From contig NZ_SZQJ01000009.1 of the NCBI RefSeq assembly GCF_013369335.1, forward strand, positions 248,001 to 312,000: DNA of 64,000 nt, given 5' to 3'. The notes under the pieces are model-generated. The model worked only from the letters and a program-made list of their open reading frames with translations. It was not told where the DNA came from and ran no database searches. Made by a program: the position numbers and the translations under genes. Origin of the DNA: Vibrio sp. JPW-9-11-11 (GTDB lineage: Bacteria; Pseudomonadota; Gammaproteobacteria; Enterobacterales; Vibrionaceae). Positions 53,087 to 62,256 of this stretch are shown here, piece by piece. Position 1 is the first letter of the stretch, and the number at the start of each line of letters is the position of its first letter.

Positions 53087-53542
53087 ATGAAAAAGATGTT
53101 CCTTGCACTGTTATCAATCAGTGCGGTTCTCAGCGGTACTGCAATGGCCAAGCTCGACAACCCGGGCGGTATCGGTGGATTAGAATCGTTACGCGGCGCG
53201 AGCCAACTAGAAGATACGCGCCCTGCTGATGAAATGAAAAAGTATCCCAAAGATCAGCTCGTCGCAGACAGTTATGTGTATCAACCACCACTCATCCCTC
53301 ACAGCATTCGCAACTATGAAGTGTCGCTCAACGCCAATAAGTGCCTCGCGTGTCACAGTTGGAAAAATGCCAAAGAGATGGGGGCAACGAAGATCAGTGT
53401 CACGCACTATGTCAACCGTGAAGATGCGGTACTCGCTGATGTTTCACCCCGTCGGTACTTCTGTCTTCAGTGTCATGTTCCTCAGGCCGATGCGAAGCCA
53501 CTGATTGAGAATGACTTCAAAAAAGTTGACTCGCTCAAGTAA
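53087..53542 (+). CDS. napB: Di-haem cytochrome NapB
   Basis: 151 residues: signal peptide (ending at AMA, near 21) and two haem-c sites, CLACH (near 85) and CLQCH (near 125), with the distal His residues in the usual loops (PPLIPHSIRNYEV; VTHYVNR). It passes electrons from NapC to NapA as part of the NapAB complex. It lies 71 bp after napA. Confidence 0.95.
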   Translation: MKKMFLALLSISAVLSGTAMAKLDNPGGIGGLESLRGASQLEDTRPADEMKKYPKDQLVADSYVYQPPLIPHSIRNYEVSLNANKCLACHSWKNAKEMGATKISVTHYVNREDAVLADVSPRRYFCLQCHVPQADAKPLIENDFKKVDSLK

Positions 53543-53571
53543 CTCGTGCGTGACAGATTAAGAGGCTATTT

Positions 53572-54150
53572 ATGAAATTAATTAAAGCGTTTTGGAAGCG
53601 ACTAACAACCCCGAGTAAGGCAGCCGTAGGTGTGGTTCTCTTTATGGGGTTTACTGGTGGTCTTCTATTCTGGGGCGCGTTTAACACAGGTATGGAAGCG
53701 ACCAATACAGAAGAGTTCTGCTCTGGTTGTCACGCACCTATCGTCGCAGAAATACAAGAGACTATTCACTACTCTAACCGCTCTGGTGTGCGGGCTATCT
53801 GTTCAGATTGCCACGTCCCTCATGAGTGGACCGATAAAATCGTGCGCAAAGTTCAGGCGTCGAAAGAGCTATTCGCTCACTTTGTAACAAAAACCATTGA
53901 TACGCCAGAGAAGTTTCAAGCTCGCCGAGCGCATCTCGCGGAACGTGAATGGGCACGGTTGAAAAAGAACGACTCTTTGGAATGTCGAAACTGTCATGAA
54001 TTTGAATACATGGACTTTTCTGAGCAGGGCCAACGCAGCGCCAAGCAACATTCAACCGCGCTCGCCGCAGGTGAAAAGACGTGCGTCGATTGTCATAAAG
54101 GCATTGCGCACAAACTGCCGGACATGCACGGTGTAGAAGGCTGGCAATAA
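53572..54150 (+). CDS. napC: Tetra-haem quinol dehydrogenase NapC
   Basis: 192 residues. One N-terminal membrane helix (VGVVLFMGFTGGLLFWGAF, near 20-40) anchors a periplasmic domain with four CxxCH haem sites: CSGCH (near 50), CSDCH (near 79), CRNCH (near 139) and CVDCH (near 171). It takes electrons from menaquinol for NapAB. The operon has no napGH, as in other vibrios. A 44-residue peptide gene follows after 10 bp. Confidence 0.95.
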   Translation: MKLIKAFWKRLTTPSKAAVGVVLFMGFTGGLLFWGAFNTGMEATNTEEFCSGCHAPIVAEIQETIHYSNRSGVRAICSDCHVPHEWTDKIVRKVQASKELFAHFVTKTIDTPEKFQARRAHLAEREWARLKKNDSLECRNCHEFEYMDFSEQGQRSAKQHSTALAAGEKTCVDCHKGIAHKLPDMHGVEGWQ

Positions 54151-54160
54151 GGAGGCCAAT

Positions 54161-54295
54161 ATGAGTACGTTAGAATCCATTATTTGGCATATCTTAGGTT
54201 ACGGTGCCATGCCTTTTATCATCCTCAGCGGGTTTGCTGTCGTGGCTGCTATTTCGCTCTGGTTGCTATCACTCGGCAAAGACAAACATCTGTAG
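54161..54295 (+). CDS. 44-residue nap-linked membrane peptide (TIGR02808 type)
   Basis: ATG with GGAGG seven to eight bases upstream, 10 bp after napC. The peptide starts MSTLESIIWHILGYGAMPF and ends SLWLLSLGKDKHL: one long hydrophobic helix (about 15-37) with a basic tail. It matches my memory of a short conserved Vibrio family (TIGR02808) found near nap genes. Position at the end of the operon suggests a link with NapC or assembly; no function is proven. Confidence 0.85.
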   Translation: MSTLESIIWHILGYGAMPFIILSGFAVVAAISLWLLSLGKDKHL

Positions 54296-54332
54296 TTATC
54301 GATTGACTCTCGCTAATTAGCGAAAGCGACAA

Positions 54333-54362
54333 AAAGCCACCTACAATTTAGGTGGCTTTATT
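54333..54362. terminator. Two-way terminator between nap operon and galE
   Basis: AAAGCCACCTA/TAGGTGGCTTT, an 11-bp stem with loop CAATT, T-rich on both strands. Confidence 0.9.
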
Positions 54363-54363
54363 T

Positions 54364-55383
54364 CTATTCACTATCGGGGTAGCCCAACGGATTTTGTGAC
54401 TGCCATCGCCAGGTGTCTTCGGTCATCTGCTGTAACGTGCGCGTCGACTTCCACCCCAACTCATCCAACGCTTTTTGTGGGTTTGCCCAGCACTCGGCAA
54501 TATCGCCAGGCCGTCTAGCTGCAATTTGATAAGGGATTGTTTTTCCGCTCGCGGCTTCAAAAGCGTGAACCATTTCAAGTACGCTTGATCCATTCCCCGT
54601 ACCCAGATTGTAAATGTGCAAGCCAGCCTTACTGCCAATTTTTTCCAGTGCTGCAATATGCCCGTCAGCTAAGTCCATAACATGAATGTAGTCACGAACG
54701 CCAGTTCCGTCGACCGTCGGGTAGTCGTTACCAAATACCGATAAGTACTCGCGTCGTCCAACGGCAACCTGCGAGACAAACGGCATCAAGTTGTTAGGGA
54801 TCCCTTGAGGATCTTCTCCTAAATCGCCACTCGGATGCGAGCCCACTGGATTAAAATAGCGCAGCAGCGTGATGCTCCAGTCAGGGTTGGCCGCTTGAAA
54901 ATCTGTTAAGCACTCTTCGACCATCAGTTTGCTTCGGCCATACGGGTTAGTCGCACTGGTCGGAAAATCTTCGGTAATTGGCACGCAAGCTGGGTCGCCA
55001 TACACCGTGGCTGAAGAAGAAAAAACCAGTGATTTAACACCGCTTTCTCGCATTGCATCAACCAAAACCAGACTGCCGTTTACATTGTTATCATAGTATT
55101 GAAGCGGCTTTTCAACCGATTCCCCGACCGCCTTTAAACCAGCAAAGTGAATCACGGCTTCGATATTATGTGATTTCAATACATCAACGAGCTGGGTTTT
55201 ATCACGAACATCGCCCTTGATAAACTTAAGCGACTTGCCTGTGACTTTCTCTATTCGAGAGAGTACCGTCGGTTTGCTGTTATACAGGTTATCAAAAATG
55301 ACTGGCGTCATACCCGCTGCCAGCATTTGAATACACGTGTGACTACCGATATAACCCATGCCGCCAGTGACTAATACATTCAT
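54364..55383 (-). CDS. galE: UDP-glucose 4-epimerase GalE
   Basis: 339 residues, normal size. Rossmann start [21 protein letters not shown], catalytic [10 protein letters not shown] (Ser/Thr) and the Tyr-x-x-x-Lys pair in [12 protein letters not shown], then [19 protein letters not shown] typical of GalE. It interconverts UDP-glucose and UDP-galactose in the cytosol, for galactose use and cell-surface sugars. It stands alone here; no other gal or polysaccharide gene is next to it. Confidence 0.95.
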   Translation of the reverse strand: MNVLVTGGMGYIGSHTCIQMLAAGMTPVIFDNLYNSKPTVLSRIEKVTGKSLKFIKGDVRDKTQLVDVLKSHNIEAVIHFAGLKAVGESVEKPLQYYDNNVNGSLVLVDAMRESGVKSLVFSSSATVYGDPACVPITEDFPTSATNPYGRSKLMVEECLTDFQAANPDWSITLLRYFNPVGSHPSGDLGEDPQGIPNNLMPFVSQVAVGRREYLSVFGNDYPTVDGTGVRDYIHVMDLADGHIAALEKIGSKAGLHIYNLGTGNGSSVLEMVHAFEAASGKTIPYQIAARRPGDIAECWANPQKALDELGWKSTRTLQQMTEDTWRWQSQNPLGYPDSE

Positions 55384-55645
55384 ACATTAAAGCCTTATTG
55401 TTATCTATCTTGTGATGATAGCGAATTCAACGTCAATCTAACAGTGTCTACATTCGTTAAGCTGAACGTTGATTCTATTGACAAAACCAACCTGCAAAGC
55501 GCGGGTTAGCGCGCATAATCCCACTTGCGCCGCTTTATCTTGCATTGATGGCTCATCGATTCACCAAATAATGAAACTGATCACTGAATAATTTACGCAT
55601 TTGCAACATGTTACCTAATGATATGCATAAGGATTTGAGTAATTA
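55384..55645. other. Divergent promoter region galE/pxpA
   Basis: 262 bases without a gene. I see a GC-rich inverted stretch near 55500 (GCGCGGGTTAGCGCGC) and the pxpA ribosome site region AAGGATTTGAG; no named regulator site. Confidence 0.4.
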
Positions 55646-56401
55646 ATGACAAAACGTTCAATCAGTCTTAATTGTGATATGGGCGAGAGCTTTGGCGCTT
55701 GGACCATGGGCAATGATGCCAGTGTGATGCCTTATATCGATATGGCGAATGTCGCATGTGGCTTCCACGCCTCAGACCCGCAAGTCATGAGTCAGACCAT
55801 TCAACTCGCGGTAAGTCATGACGTACAAATCGGTGCGCACCCCAGTTATCCCGATCTACAAGGATTTGGTCGTCGTTCGATAACCATGGCTCAAGATGAA
55901 ATCAGCAATATGTTGATCTATCAAATCGGAGCGTTAAAGGGGCTGTGTGAGAGCCATAATACTGATGTTAACTACGTCAAACCCCACGGGGCGCTTTACA
56001 ACGATATGCAAAAAGATCCGGTTATCTTTGAAGCGGTTCTCGATGCCGTCTCCAGCTTTGGTCTGCCTTTAATGACCTTGGCGATCACAGACAACCAAAC
56101 CCTACTTGACCTTGCTGACCGTTACGATGTCCCCTTGCTGTTTGAAGCGTTTGCCGACCGGCGCTATCAGGCCAATGGCCAACTCGCACCCCGCACTCAT
56201 CCCAACGCCGTGTTGCATACAACCAGTGATATCTTGAGCCAAGTTCAGCAGATAGCCAAGTATCGCAAAGTACGCACGATCGATGGCTTTTCTATCGACA
56301 TCGAAGCCGACACACTGTGCGTCCACGGTGATAACCCACAGGGTATCGCCGTCATTGCCCAAATACGAGAATTACTGGCGAAGGAAAATTTAACGCTATG
56401 A
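55646..56401 (+). CDS. pxpA: 5-oxoprolinase subunit PxpA (LamB/YcsF family)
   Basis: 251 residues. The family start SISLNCDMGESFGAWTMGNDASVMPYIDMANVACGFHASDP is clear, with GAHPSYPDLQGFGRR, VKPHGALYND and FEAFADRRYQANGQLAPR further on. PxpA opens the 5-oxoproline ring once PxpBC have phosphorylated it with ATP, yielding glutamate. It overlaps pxpB as ATGA, so the three subunits are translationally coupled. Confidence 0.95.
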   Translation: MTKRSISLNCDMGESFGAWTMGNDASVMPYIDMANVACGFHASDPQVMSQTIQLAVSHDVQIGAHPSYPDLQGFGRRSITMAQDEISNMLIYQIGALKGLCESHNTDVNYVKPHGALYNDMQKDPVIFEAVLDAVSSFGLPLMTLAITDNQTLLDLADRYDVPLLFEAFADRRYQANGQLAPRTHPNAVLHTTSDILSQVQQIAKYRKVRTIDGFSIDIEADTLCVHGDNPQGIAVIAQIRELLAKENLTL

Positions 56402-57105
56402 AGCTAACCACCTCAGTCGACCCAGTTGCCGAATGCTCGATCTTAATTCGTTTCGATAGTGAGCCGAATGACCACCTATCATGGGTGATTGGCGAAATCA
56501 GTCACTATTTGAGTAACCAACTGGGAGTTTGGGTCATGAACGTCACTCCCTCTTTCAACACCATATTGATCGACTACCTCCCCCACCGGATTTCAATATT
56601 TGAGTTTGTCCCCTATCTAGAACATTTGGTGACGGAAGCGCTTGAGAATATGCCAGAAGCGCACCAAGCCGAAGTGATTACCTTACCAATATACTATGGT
56701 CTCGATGTGGGCCCTGATTTAGCCCTCTATCAAGACAAAGGGATCTCCATTGAGCAGTTTATCGAACTGCATCATCAAGTTGAATACACGGTAGGGGCAA
56801 TTGGTTTTTCCGCAGGCTTCGCATTTCTCACCGAGGTTAACGCACCACTTCAACTGCCCCGCAAAGCCTCCCCACGAGTTCGAGTGCCAAAAGGGAGTGT
56901 GGGTATCGCGAACCATCAAACCGCGGTCTACCCTGTCGAGTCACCAGGCGGCTGGAACATTGTCGGTAACTGTCCTATTCCGCTATATCATCCTGATCAA
57001 GCGAAAATACTGCCATTTTCCATTGGTACTCGTGTTCGCTTTGAACCAATTGACCGAGAACAATTTGTTGAGTTGGGTGGAAAGATAGAAAAGGATTGGC
57101 AATGA
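56398..57105 (+). CDS. pxpB: 5-oxoprolinase subunit PxpB (KipI-like)
   Basis: 235 residues. The cyclophilin-like C-terminal part carries the family stretch IGFSAGFAFLTEVNAPLQLPRKASPRVRVPKGSVGIANHQTAVYPVESPGGWNIVGNCP. The N-terminal part is a small alpha/beta domain. With PxpC it phosphorylates 5-oxoproline. The B. subtilis relative KipI inhibits a sporulation kinase, a role not relevant here. It overlaps both neighbours by 4 bp. Confidence 0.94.
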   Translation: MKLTTSVDPVAECSILIRFDSEPNDHLSWVIGEISHYLSNQLGVWVMNVTPSFNTILIDYLPHRISIFEFVPYLEHLVTEALENMPEAHQAEVITLPIYYGLDVGPDLALYQDKGISIEQFIELHHQVEYTVGAIGFSAGFAFLTEVNAPLQLPRKASPRVRVPKGSVGIANHQTAVYPVESPGGWNIVGNCPIPLYHPDQAKILPFSIGTRVRFEPIDREQFVELGGKIEKDWQ

Positions 57106-58034
57106 CATCAACGAACTTCATAGAAGTAATCAAGCCCGGACAGCAAGCCTTAATTCAAGACTTTGGCCGCTTTGGGCTGGCTCATCTCGGGATCGCTCAA
57201 GGCGGACCTGTCGATGACTATGCCTATAGTTGGGCGAATCACCTACTCGGTAACACTGTCAACGTTGCAACCCTTGAAATTACCTTAGGCCAAGCTGAAT
57301 TTCTTATCCATGCTTCGTGCGAAATGGCGATCGCCGGGGGAGATCTCAACGCTAAACTCGACGGTGAGTCCGTATGTAACTGGTCGACATTTCGCGCCGT
57401 GAGAGGGCAAACTTTGTCGTTTGGTTTACCACGCAACGGGCTGCGTGCCTACTTAGCGATCAAGGGCGGGTTTAACGTTCCTCAGCAACTGGGTAGCGTC
57501 GCCACCGTGACAAGAGATCAACTAGGCGGCTTAGCGTTCGGCAATCCCCTCGCGCTCGGTGATGTACTCGGTTTTAACCCTCACTCGATGCGTGCAAAGC
57601 CCGTTCAGATGACGTTTCGCTACAAGCCGGATTACGATCTTCCACTCGAACTTCGTTTCATCGAGGGTTATCAAGTCAATGACTTTGACCGTGATGACGT
57701 AGATTCGTTTTATAGCCAGCAGTTCGAAGTCAGTCAGCTAATCAATAGAATGGGATATCGGCTGACAGGTGCTCGTATCCAAACTCCGAACAAAGAATAC
57801 TTGTCTGAAGGGATCGCCTTGGGTGCCGTTCAAATACCGCCGAGTGGTGAACCGATTATTCTACTCAATGATCGTCAGACCATCGGCGGCTATCCTAAGA
57901 TCGGTTGTGTTGCTCGCATTGATTTACCCCGACTTGCACAAGCCAAGCCGGGGCAAAAGGTGTCGTTTGTTCGTGGTGACTTACTAGGGTTACAAGATGT
58001 TTGGGGCCAATGGGCTCGGTTTTTCGGCTACTAA
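57102..58034 (+). CDS. pxpC: 5-oxoprolinase subunit PxpC (KipA-like)
   Basis: 310 residues from the ATG at 57102, which overlaps the pxpB stop (ATGA) and has AAGGAT upstream; a TTG two codons earlier is less likely. Family marks: VIKPGQQALIQDFGRFGLAHLGIAQGGPVDDYAYSWANHLLGN, then LEITLGQAEF and GGFNVPQQLGS, and near the end ILLNDRQTIGGYPKIGCV. It completes the ATP-dependent oxoprolinase. A very strong two-way terminator follows. Confidence 0.94.
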   Translation: MTSTNFIEVIKPGQQALIQDFGRFGLAHLGIAQGGPVDDYAYSWANHLLGNTVNVATLEITLGQAEFLIHASCEMAIAGGDLNAKLDGESVCNWSTFRAVRGQTLSFGLPRNGLRAYLAIKGGFNVPQQLGSVATVTRDQLGGLAFGNPLALGDVLGFNPHSMRAKPVQMTFRYKPDYDLPLELRFIEGYQVNDFDRDDVDSFYSQQFEVSQLINRMGYRLTGARIQTPNKEYLSEGIALGAVQIPPSGEPIILLNDRQTIGGYPKIGCVARIDLPRLAQAKPGQKVSFVRGDLLGLQDVWGQWARFFGY

Positions 58035-58054
58035 TCTTTGTACACTACTGGCAA

Positions 58055-58088
58055 AAATAAAGGGGCGACTTAGGTCGCCCCTTTATTT
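58055..58088. terminator. Two-way terminator between pxpC and the FAD oxidoreductase
   Basis: A 15-bp perfect stem: AAATAAAGGGGCGAC pairs with GTCGCCCCTTTATTT around loop TTAG, ending at the stop codon of the opposite gene. Confidence 0.93.
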
Positions 58089-59548
58089 CACTCACCATAA
58101 TACTGCGCTAACTGCTCGGGATAGGTTCTTGAAATCGCCAATTGTTCGGCTCGTCGCTCCACTTCCTTCGCGGTTAAACCGTTGAGCACGGGGTGCAGCT
58201 CTTCGATGCTTTTGTTCGTGTCGTTTGTCAGCTGCCACTGTTTGACCAGCTTCATCGCTGCCTCCAGCGCAGATGACCCTTTTACCACCTCTATGCGAGC
58301 ATAGTGTTCGCCTTCAAACGTCACGTCCGCAGCCCTTAATGTTTCATCATGCCCTGGGATTTGCTGAGCTCCGAACAAGGGCGTGCCATGCTCATTCGCA
58401 CTGGCATAGTCTGGAATAAACTGGGCCATATGCTCAATCGCACGGCGGCTACGCTGCGTCATCACCTCTGGGTCCCAGCCTTTGTGGATCTTATTCAACA
58501 ATCTGGAGGGTAGTTTCGGTTGAGATGATCCATGCTGACTCGCCACCAAACCATCGTCAAATAAAGTGATATCTTTGGTCATACCATGCAACTGAAATAC
58601 ACCGTCTGGGTAAGGGGTCAACTGGGCCATGCCCTTATCAGTGCCCCTTGGCCCATGAAATATCACTTCAGGCCACTGCTCATCATTATGCTGCCAACGA
58701 GTGACATACGCCGCCTTAAATTCCACTAATCTCTGGCGCGACTTTTTAGCCAGATCGTCTATCGAGCCAGTTTCATAGCCACAAGCATTGACCAAATAAT
58801 CAACCTCTAGGCTGTCAACGTGTTGCTGCTCGTTGAGAAACTCTATTCTCCAACCATGAGAGGCCTCTTCAATACCAACGACCTTAGTGTTCAACATCAA
58901 CTGACAATTAGCAATTTTCTCGAGTGCTAGTGTGGCTGAGGCAGCCAGACGAAATACACTCCACCCCGGCTCTGAGACCGCAACAACGGGAAATTTCAGT
59001 GCATTGAGGTCAGCGTGTTTTGCAAACGGAATCAGCCATTCATCCATCGAACTCGGCTTCAAAGGCTGCTGCTGTTTTGCCAACGACTCAATTTGAGATC
59101 GAGTGTAAAGCTTGTAGTAGCTCTGCGGATCACCCAGCACTTGATTAGCAGGATCTGACTCAACTAACTGCTGATAGCATCGCTGTATGGTGTCCAAGCG
59201 AGCCAATAGATGTTCAGGGCAACCACCATCGCTATGTGGCACGGCGATAACAGTAGGCCGGTTATTGACGGTTTGTGGATAGAGACGAACGGTATCTATC
59301 GACTGTTTGAGCAATACGACACACTGCTCAGTCGAAATCTCTCTGTACAAATTTCCACCAGCGTGTAAATGACAGATCGGTGGGCCGCTGACTAAGCTGG
59401 AGCCCTTTTCTATCAACGTCACATCGATACCAAGCTCGGCAAGGTGAACCGCCGCGGTTGCGCCCGCAATACCGCCACCGATCACCGCGACTCTTGAACC
59501 AGTTGAAGGCTGTTGTTCAGATTGCATTTGTTTTGCTAATTCGTTCAT
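58088..59548 (-). CDS. FAD-dependent oxidoreductase, DAO family
   Basis: 486 residues. The dinucleotide fold VAVIGGGIAGATAAVHLAELGIDVTLIEK lies near 20-48, then SGPPICHLHAGGNLYREIS, a likely substrate or flavin loop with Cys and His, and VDYLVNACGYETGS (near 248). The C-terminal third is DAO-like. There is no signal peptide; it is probably cytosolic or loosely membrane-bound. It may oxidise an amino or hydroxy acid, and its place beside 5-oxoprolinase genes hints at amino-acid breakdown, but the substrate cannot be read from sequence. Confidence 0.75.
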   Translation of the reverse strand: MNELAKQMQSEQQPSTGSRVAVIGGGIAGATAAVHLAELGIDVTLIEKGSSLVSGPPICHLHAGGNLYREISTEQCVVLLKQSIDTVRLYPQTVNNRPTVIAVPHSDGGCPEHLLARLDTIQRCYQQLVESDPANQVLGDPQSYYKLYTRSQIESLAKQQQPLKPSSMDEWLIPFAKHADLNALKFPVVAVSEPGWSVFRLAASATLALEKIANCQLMLNTKVVGIEEASHGWRIEFLNEQQHVDSLEVDYLVNACGYETGSIDDLAKKSRQRLVEFKAAYVTRWQHNDEQWPEVIFHGPRGTDKGMAQLTPYPDGVFQLHGMTKDITLFDDGLVASQHGSSQPKLPSRLLNKIHKGWDPEVMTQRSRRAIEHMAQFIPDYASANEHGTPLFGAQQIPGHDETLRAADVTFEGEHYARIEVVKGSSALEAAMKLVKQWQLTNDTNKSIEELHPVLNGLTAKEVERRAEQLAISRTYPEQLAQYYGE

Positions 59549-59739
59549 TATTGGAACATTTTACTGCTTATGTTGGGCGAAAAAAATCACATTTTTTACA
59601 GGGTAAAAATGCGAACTTTAAACCTAAAAAAATTGAAAAAAAAACTTGACTCAAATTTTGATATTTAAGAAATAATCATCTTTGTGAATAACAAATCCGC
59701 CAAGGACTATACCGCTATTGGGCTATGGCAAAACTTCAC

Positions 59740-59790
59740 TTATCTACAGGCTAAGTTATCCCAAACTTTATCCACCGTTTTTGTGGATAA
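59740..59790. other. Cluster of DnaA-box-like sequences
   Basis: TTATCTACA (59740), TTATCCCAA (59756), TTATCCACC (59768) and, on the minus strand, TTATCCACA (59782-59790, exact consensus). The last two also form a hairpin (TTATCCAC/GTGGATAA). The rest of the 266-bp gap (59549-59814) is AT-rich and holds no other clear signal. Confidence 0.5.
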
Positions 59791-59814
59791 CTGAACAACT
59801 TAGCCATTTACGTA

Positions 59815-62256
59815 TTAGCTAACTGCTTTATTTATAGGGATTAGTAGCCGTTTTATCAGACTATTCACAACCAGTGCCAGTGTGAAGAAGGTGCTAATCG
59901 GCAGGACTAACCACAGCATAGCATGAAGGTTCGGTGACAGTTCAAAGCCAAACCACATGATAGCTGCCACAACAGATTCCGAGCCGAGAATCGCAATCAC
60001 ACTGGCGATCAATGCCATCAATCCATACTCAGCCCAAATCGTTCTCTCTACCCGCTTTTTGCTCGCCCCTAACGTCCGATAAAGTTGAATCTCATCTTGA
60101 CGTTGGCCTAAGCTCAGTCTAAGCAGAGTAAAAATTAGCAACAATCCCGACAACACACCAATCCCTGCCAACAGGGTAATTGACCACACAATCTGCGCTA
60201 GGAGTTGTTGGATTTTTTCCCCCATTACACGTATGTCCATCAAGCTAACGGTGGGATGTTGACGTGACAATTGATTGAGCAACCCATCGTTACTTTGCTC
60301 CACTCTGAAACTCACTAAATACGTTGCTGGGATGTCGGTCAGCACATCAGGAGTAAAGATAAAGTAGAAGTTCGGCTTCATATCGCGCCACTCAACTTTT
60401 CGGATAGAATTGACGGTTGCACTCACTTGCTGACTATTAATCACAAAACTCAACTCATCACCAATTTTGAGTCCGAGATCCCGAGCAACGTCCGACTCGA
60501 CAGACACTCCGCCCTGCTGGCTCCACGAGCCAAGTACCACTTCATTATGTGCGGGAATATCGGATGCAAAAGTAAAATTAATTTCTCGCCGCAATGCATC
60601 ACTCGCTTCTTCACCGTGAGCAACCTGTTTGGCGTCGGCACCATTTACTTGAGCTAAACGACCACGAATAATTGGGTAGTCATCAGAACGTTCGATGTTG
60701 TTGTCATCAAGCACTTGTAAATAGGCATCTTTTTCGTAGGGAGCAATATTGAGTGCAAACGCGTTCGGCGCATCCTCGGGGAGTGTGCGCGACCAATCAG
60801 AAAGCAGATCCGTGCGCACTAGCCACATTGTAGACAGCAACATCAAGGACAATGCCAAAGCGCCAAACTGAATCCCCGTCGCGGTCACTGAGCGGTTAAT
60901 CCGGCTCAATGCCAGTTTAAACGAGGTATTAAGGGGCGCTTTGGCAAGCAGGCGAGTCAGCGTAACACTGACAAGCGCCAGAATCACAAAGAGCGCAGCG
61001 ATACCTGCCAACACTATCCACACCAACAGGTTGTCATAATACGCAGCGATCATCGGTACGATCGGAACCAACACCAACCAATAACGAGTACGTTTTTGCT
61101 CGTTGTTCGTTTGTGGCTGCATTACGTTGACCGCGCTAATGTTGATTAACCCCAGTAATGGAATGCCAAGGGCTGGAACGGCAATCAAGGTACTGGTCAG
61201 CACAGACACCACCACTGGCTTGATGCCGTAACTTGGCAAAGGGTTAGGCAACAGATCAACCAAAGGAATACGCAGCAAGTACTCGAGTAGTACCCCGAGC
61301 CCAACACCAAGGATGACAGCGCTTACCAGTAAGATCAGAACCTGTATCGCTAACCAGTGGGTTATCCAACGCTTACTCGCGCCAAGACTTTTCAGCATAG
61401 CAATGGTTTTACGGCGAGTTGCGACATAATGCTGGCAAGTGAGCACCAAGGTGGTCGCGGCCATGATCACAACTATCGCCACTGTGAGCGACAAATACTG
61501 CTGGGTGCGTTGAAACACTTCATTGGTGCGACTGCCGCTGTTTTGATCTCGCCAACGATCGCTTGGCGTCAGCTCAACTGACTGCTTTAAACGCTCGATG
61601 GTTTGTTCATCGCCGTTAATGTAAACATTAAACCTCACTCGGCTACCAAGCTGTACTGCGCCAGTTCTCTCCAAATCGCTGCTGTGGATAAACGCAGAGG
61701 GCATTTGTTGAAAAGGATTAAAGCTAAGACCTGGCTCCTCACTAATGCGACCACTGACGGTAAAATCCGCATCGCCAACAGTGACAGCGTCACCAATAGA
61801 AACATCTAACTGAGCGAATAGACGCTCGTCCAACCAGAGCTCCCCAGGGTTGACGCGCGAGAACTGCTTCTTGTCATCGGTCAGAACCATTTCACCTTGC
61901 AGAGGATAGAGACTGTCAACCGCTTTAACCGTAATCAGCTTCATCGCTTGGTCACTAAATGCCATAGTGCGAAAACGGGTTTGCTCCGAAGTCACCAAGC
62001 CTAGGTTTTGCGTGGCCTCCAAAAATTGCGGGTTGATGGGGTTCGACGAGACAAACATCGTATCTGCAGTTAATGCTTGCTTGCCCTGTTTGACGATAAC
62101 TTGCTCCATCCGCTCGGCCAAAGCCGTGAGTGCAAAAATACACGCAATGATAAGAGTAAGCGCAATACTCACAGGCCATAACTGGCCATGTCTAATCTCA
62201 CTAATGCTCCAAGACCACAAACGTTTGTTCAACCCATTGGCGGTTGCTTTTGCCAT
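59815..62256 (-). CDS. ybbP: ABC transporter permease, YbbP-like
   Basis: 813 residues, the size of YbbP. Two FtsX-type permease repeats: one N-terminal helix, a large periplasmic domain (about 45-255), three helices (about 258-365), a middle helix pair, a second periplasmic domain (about 510-670) and three C-terminal helices. Conserved FtsX-like text: KTIAMLKSLGASKRWI and IQLYRTLGASKKRVE. Its stop-start junction with ybbA overlaps by one base. The YbbAP-TesA set is thought to move hydrophobic compounds or help lipid release; the cargo is unproven. A matS site lies inside the gene. Confidence 0.88.
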   Translation of the reverse strand: MAKATANGLNKRLWSWSISEIRHGQLWPVSIALTLIIACIFALTALAERMEQVIVKQGKQALTADTMFVSSNPINPQFLEATQNLGLVTSEQTRFRTMAFSDQAMKLITVKAVDSLYPLQGEMVLTDDKKQFSRVNPGELWLDERLFAQLDVSIGDAVTVGDADFTVSGRISEEPGLSFNPFQQMPSAFIHSSDLERTGAVQLGSRVRFNVYINGDEQTIERLKQSVELTPSDRWRDQNSGSRTNEVFQRTQQYLSLTVAIVVIMAATTLVLTCQHYVATRRKTIAMLKSLGASKRWITHWLAIQVLILLVSAVILGVGLGVLLEYLLRIPLVDLLPNPLPSYGIKPVVVSVLTSTLIAVPALGIPLLGLINISAVNVMQPQTNNEQKRTRYWLVLVPIVPMIAAYYDNLLVWIVLAGIAALFVILALVSVTLTRLLAKAPLNTSFKLALSRINRSVTATGIQFGALALSLMLLSTMWLVRTDLLSDWSRTLPEDAPNAFALNIAPYEKDAYLQVLDDNNIERSDDYPIIRGRLAQVNGADAKQVAHGEEASDALRREINFTFASDIPAHNEVVLGSWSQQGGVSVESDVARDLGLKIGDELSFVINSQQVSATVNSIRKVEWRDMKPNFYFIFTPDVLTDIPATYLVSFRVEQSNDGLLNQLSRQHPTVSLMDIRVMGEKIQQLLAQIVWSITLLAGIGVLSGLLLIFTLLRLSLGQRQDEIQLYRTLGASKKRVERTIWAEYGLMALIASVIAILGSESVVAAIMWFGFELSPNLHAMLWLVLPISTFFTLALVVNSLIKRLLIPINKAVS
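61781..61793. other. matS site (MatP binding)
   Basis: GTGACAGCGTCAC, a perfect consensus match, inside the ybbP coding region. Confidence 0.85.
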
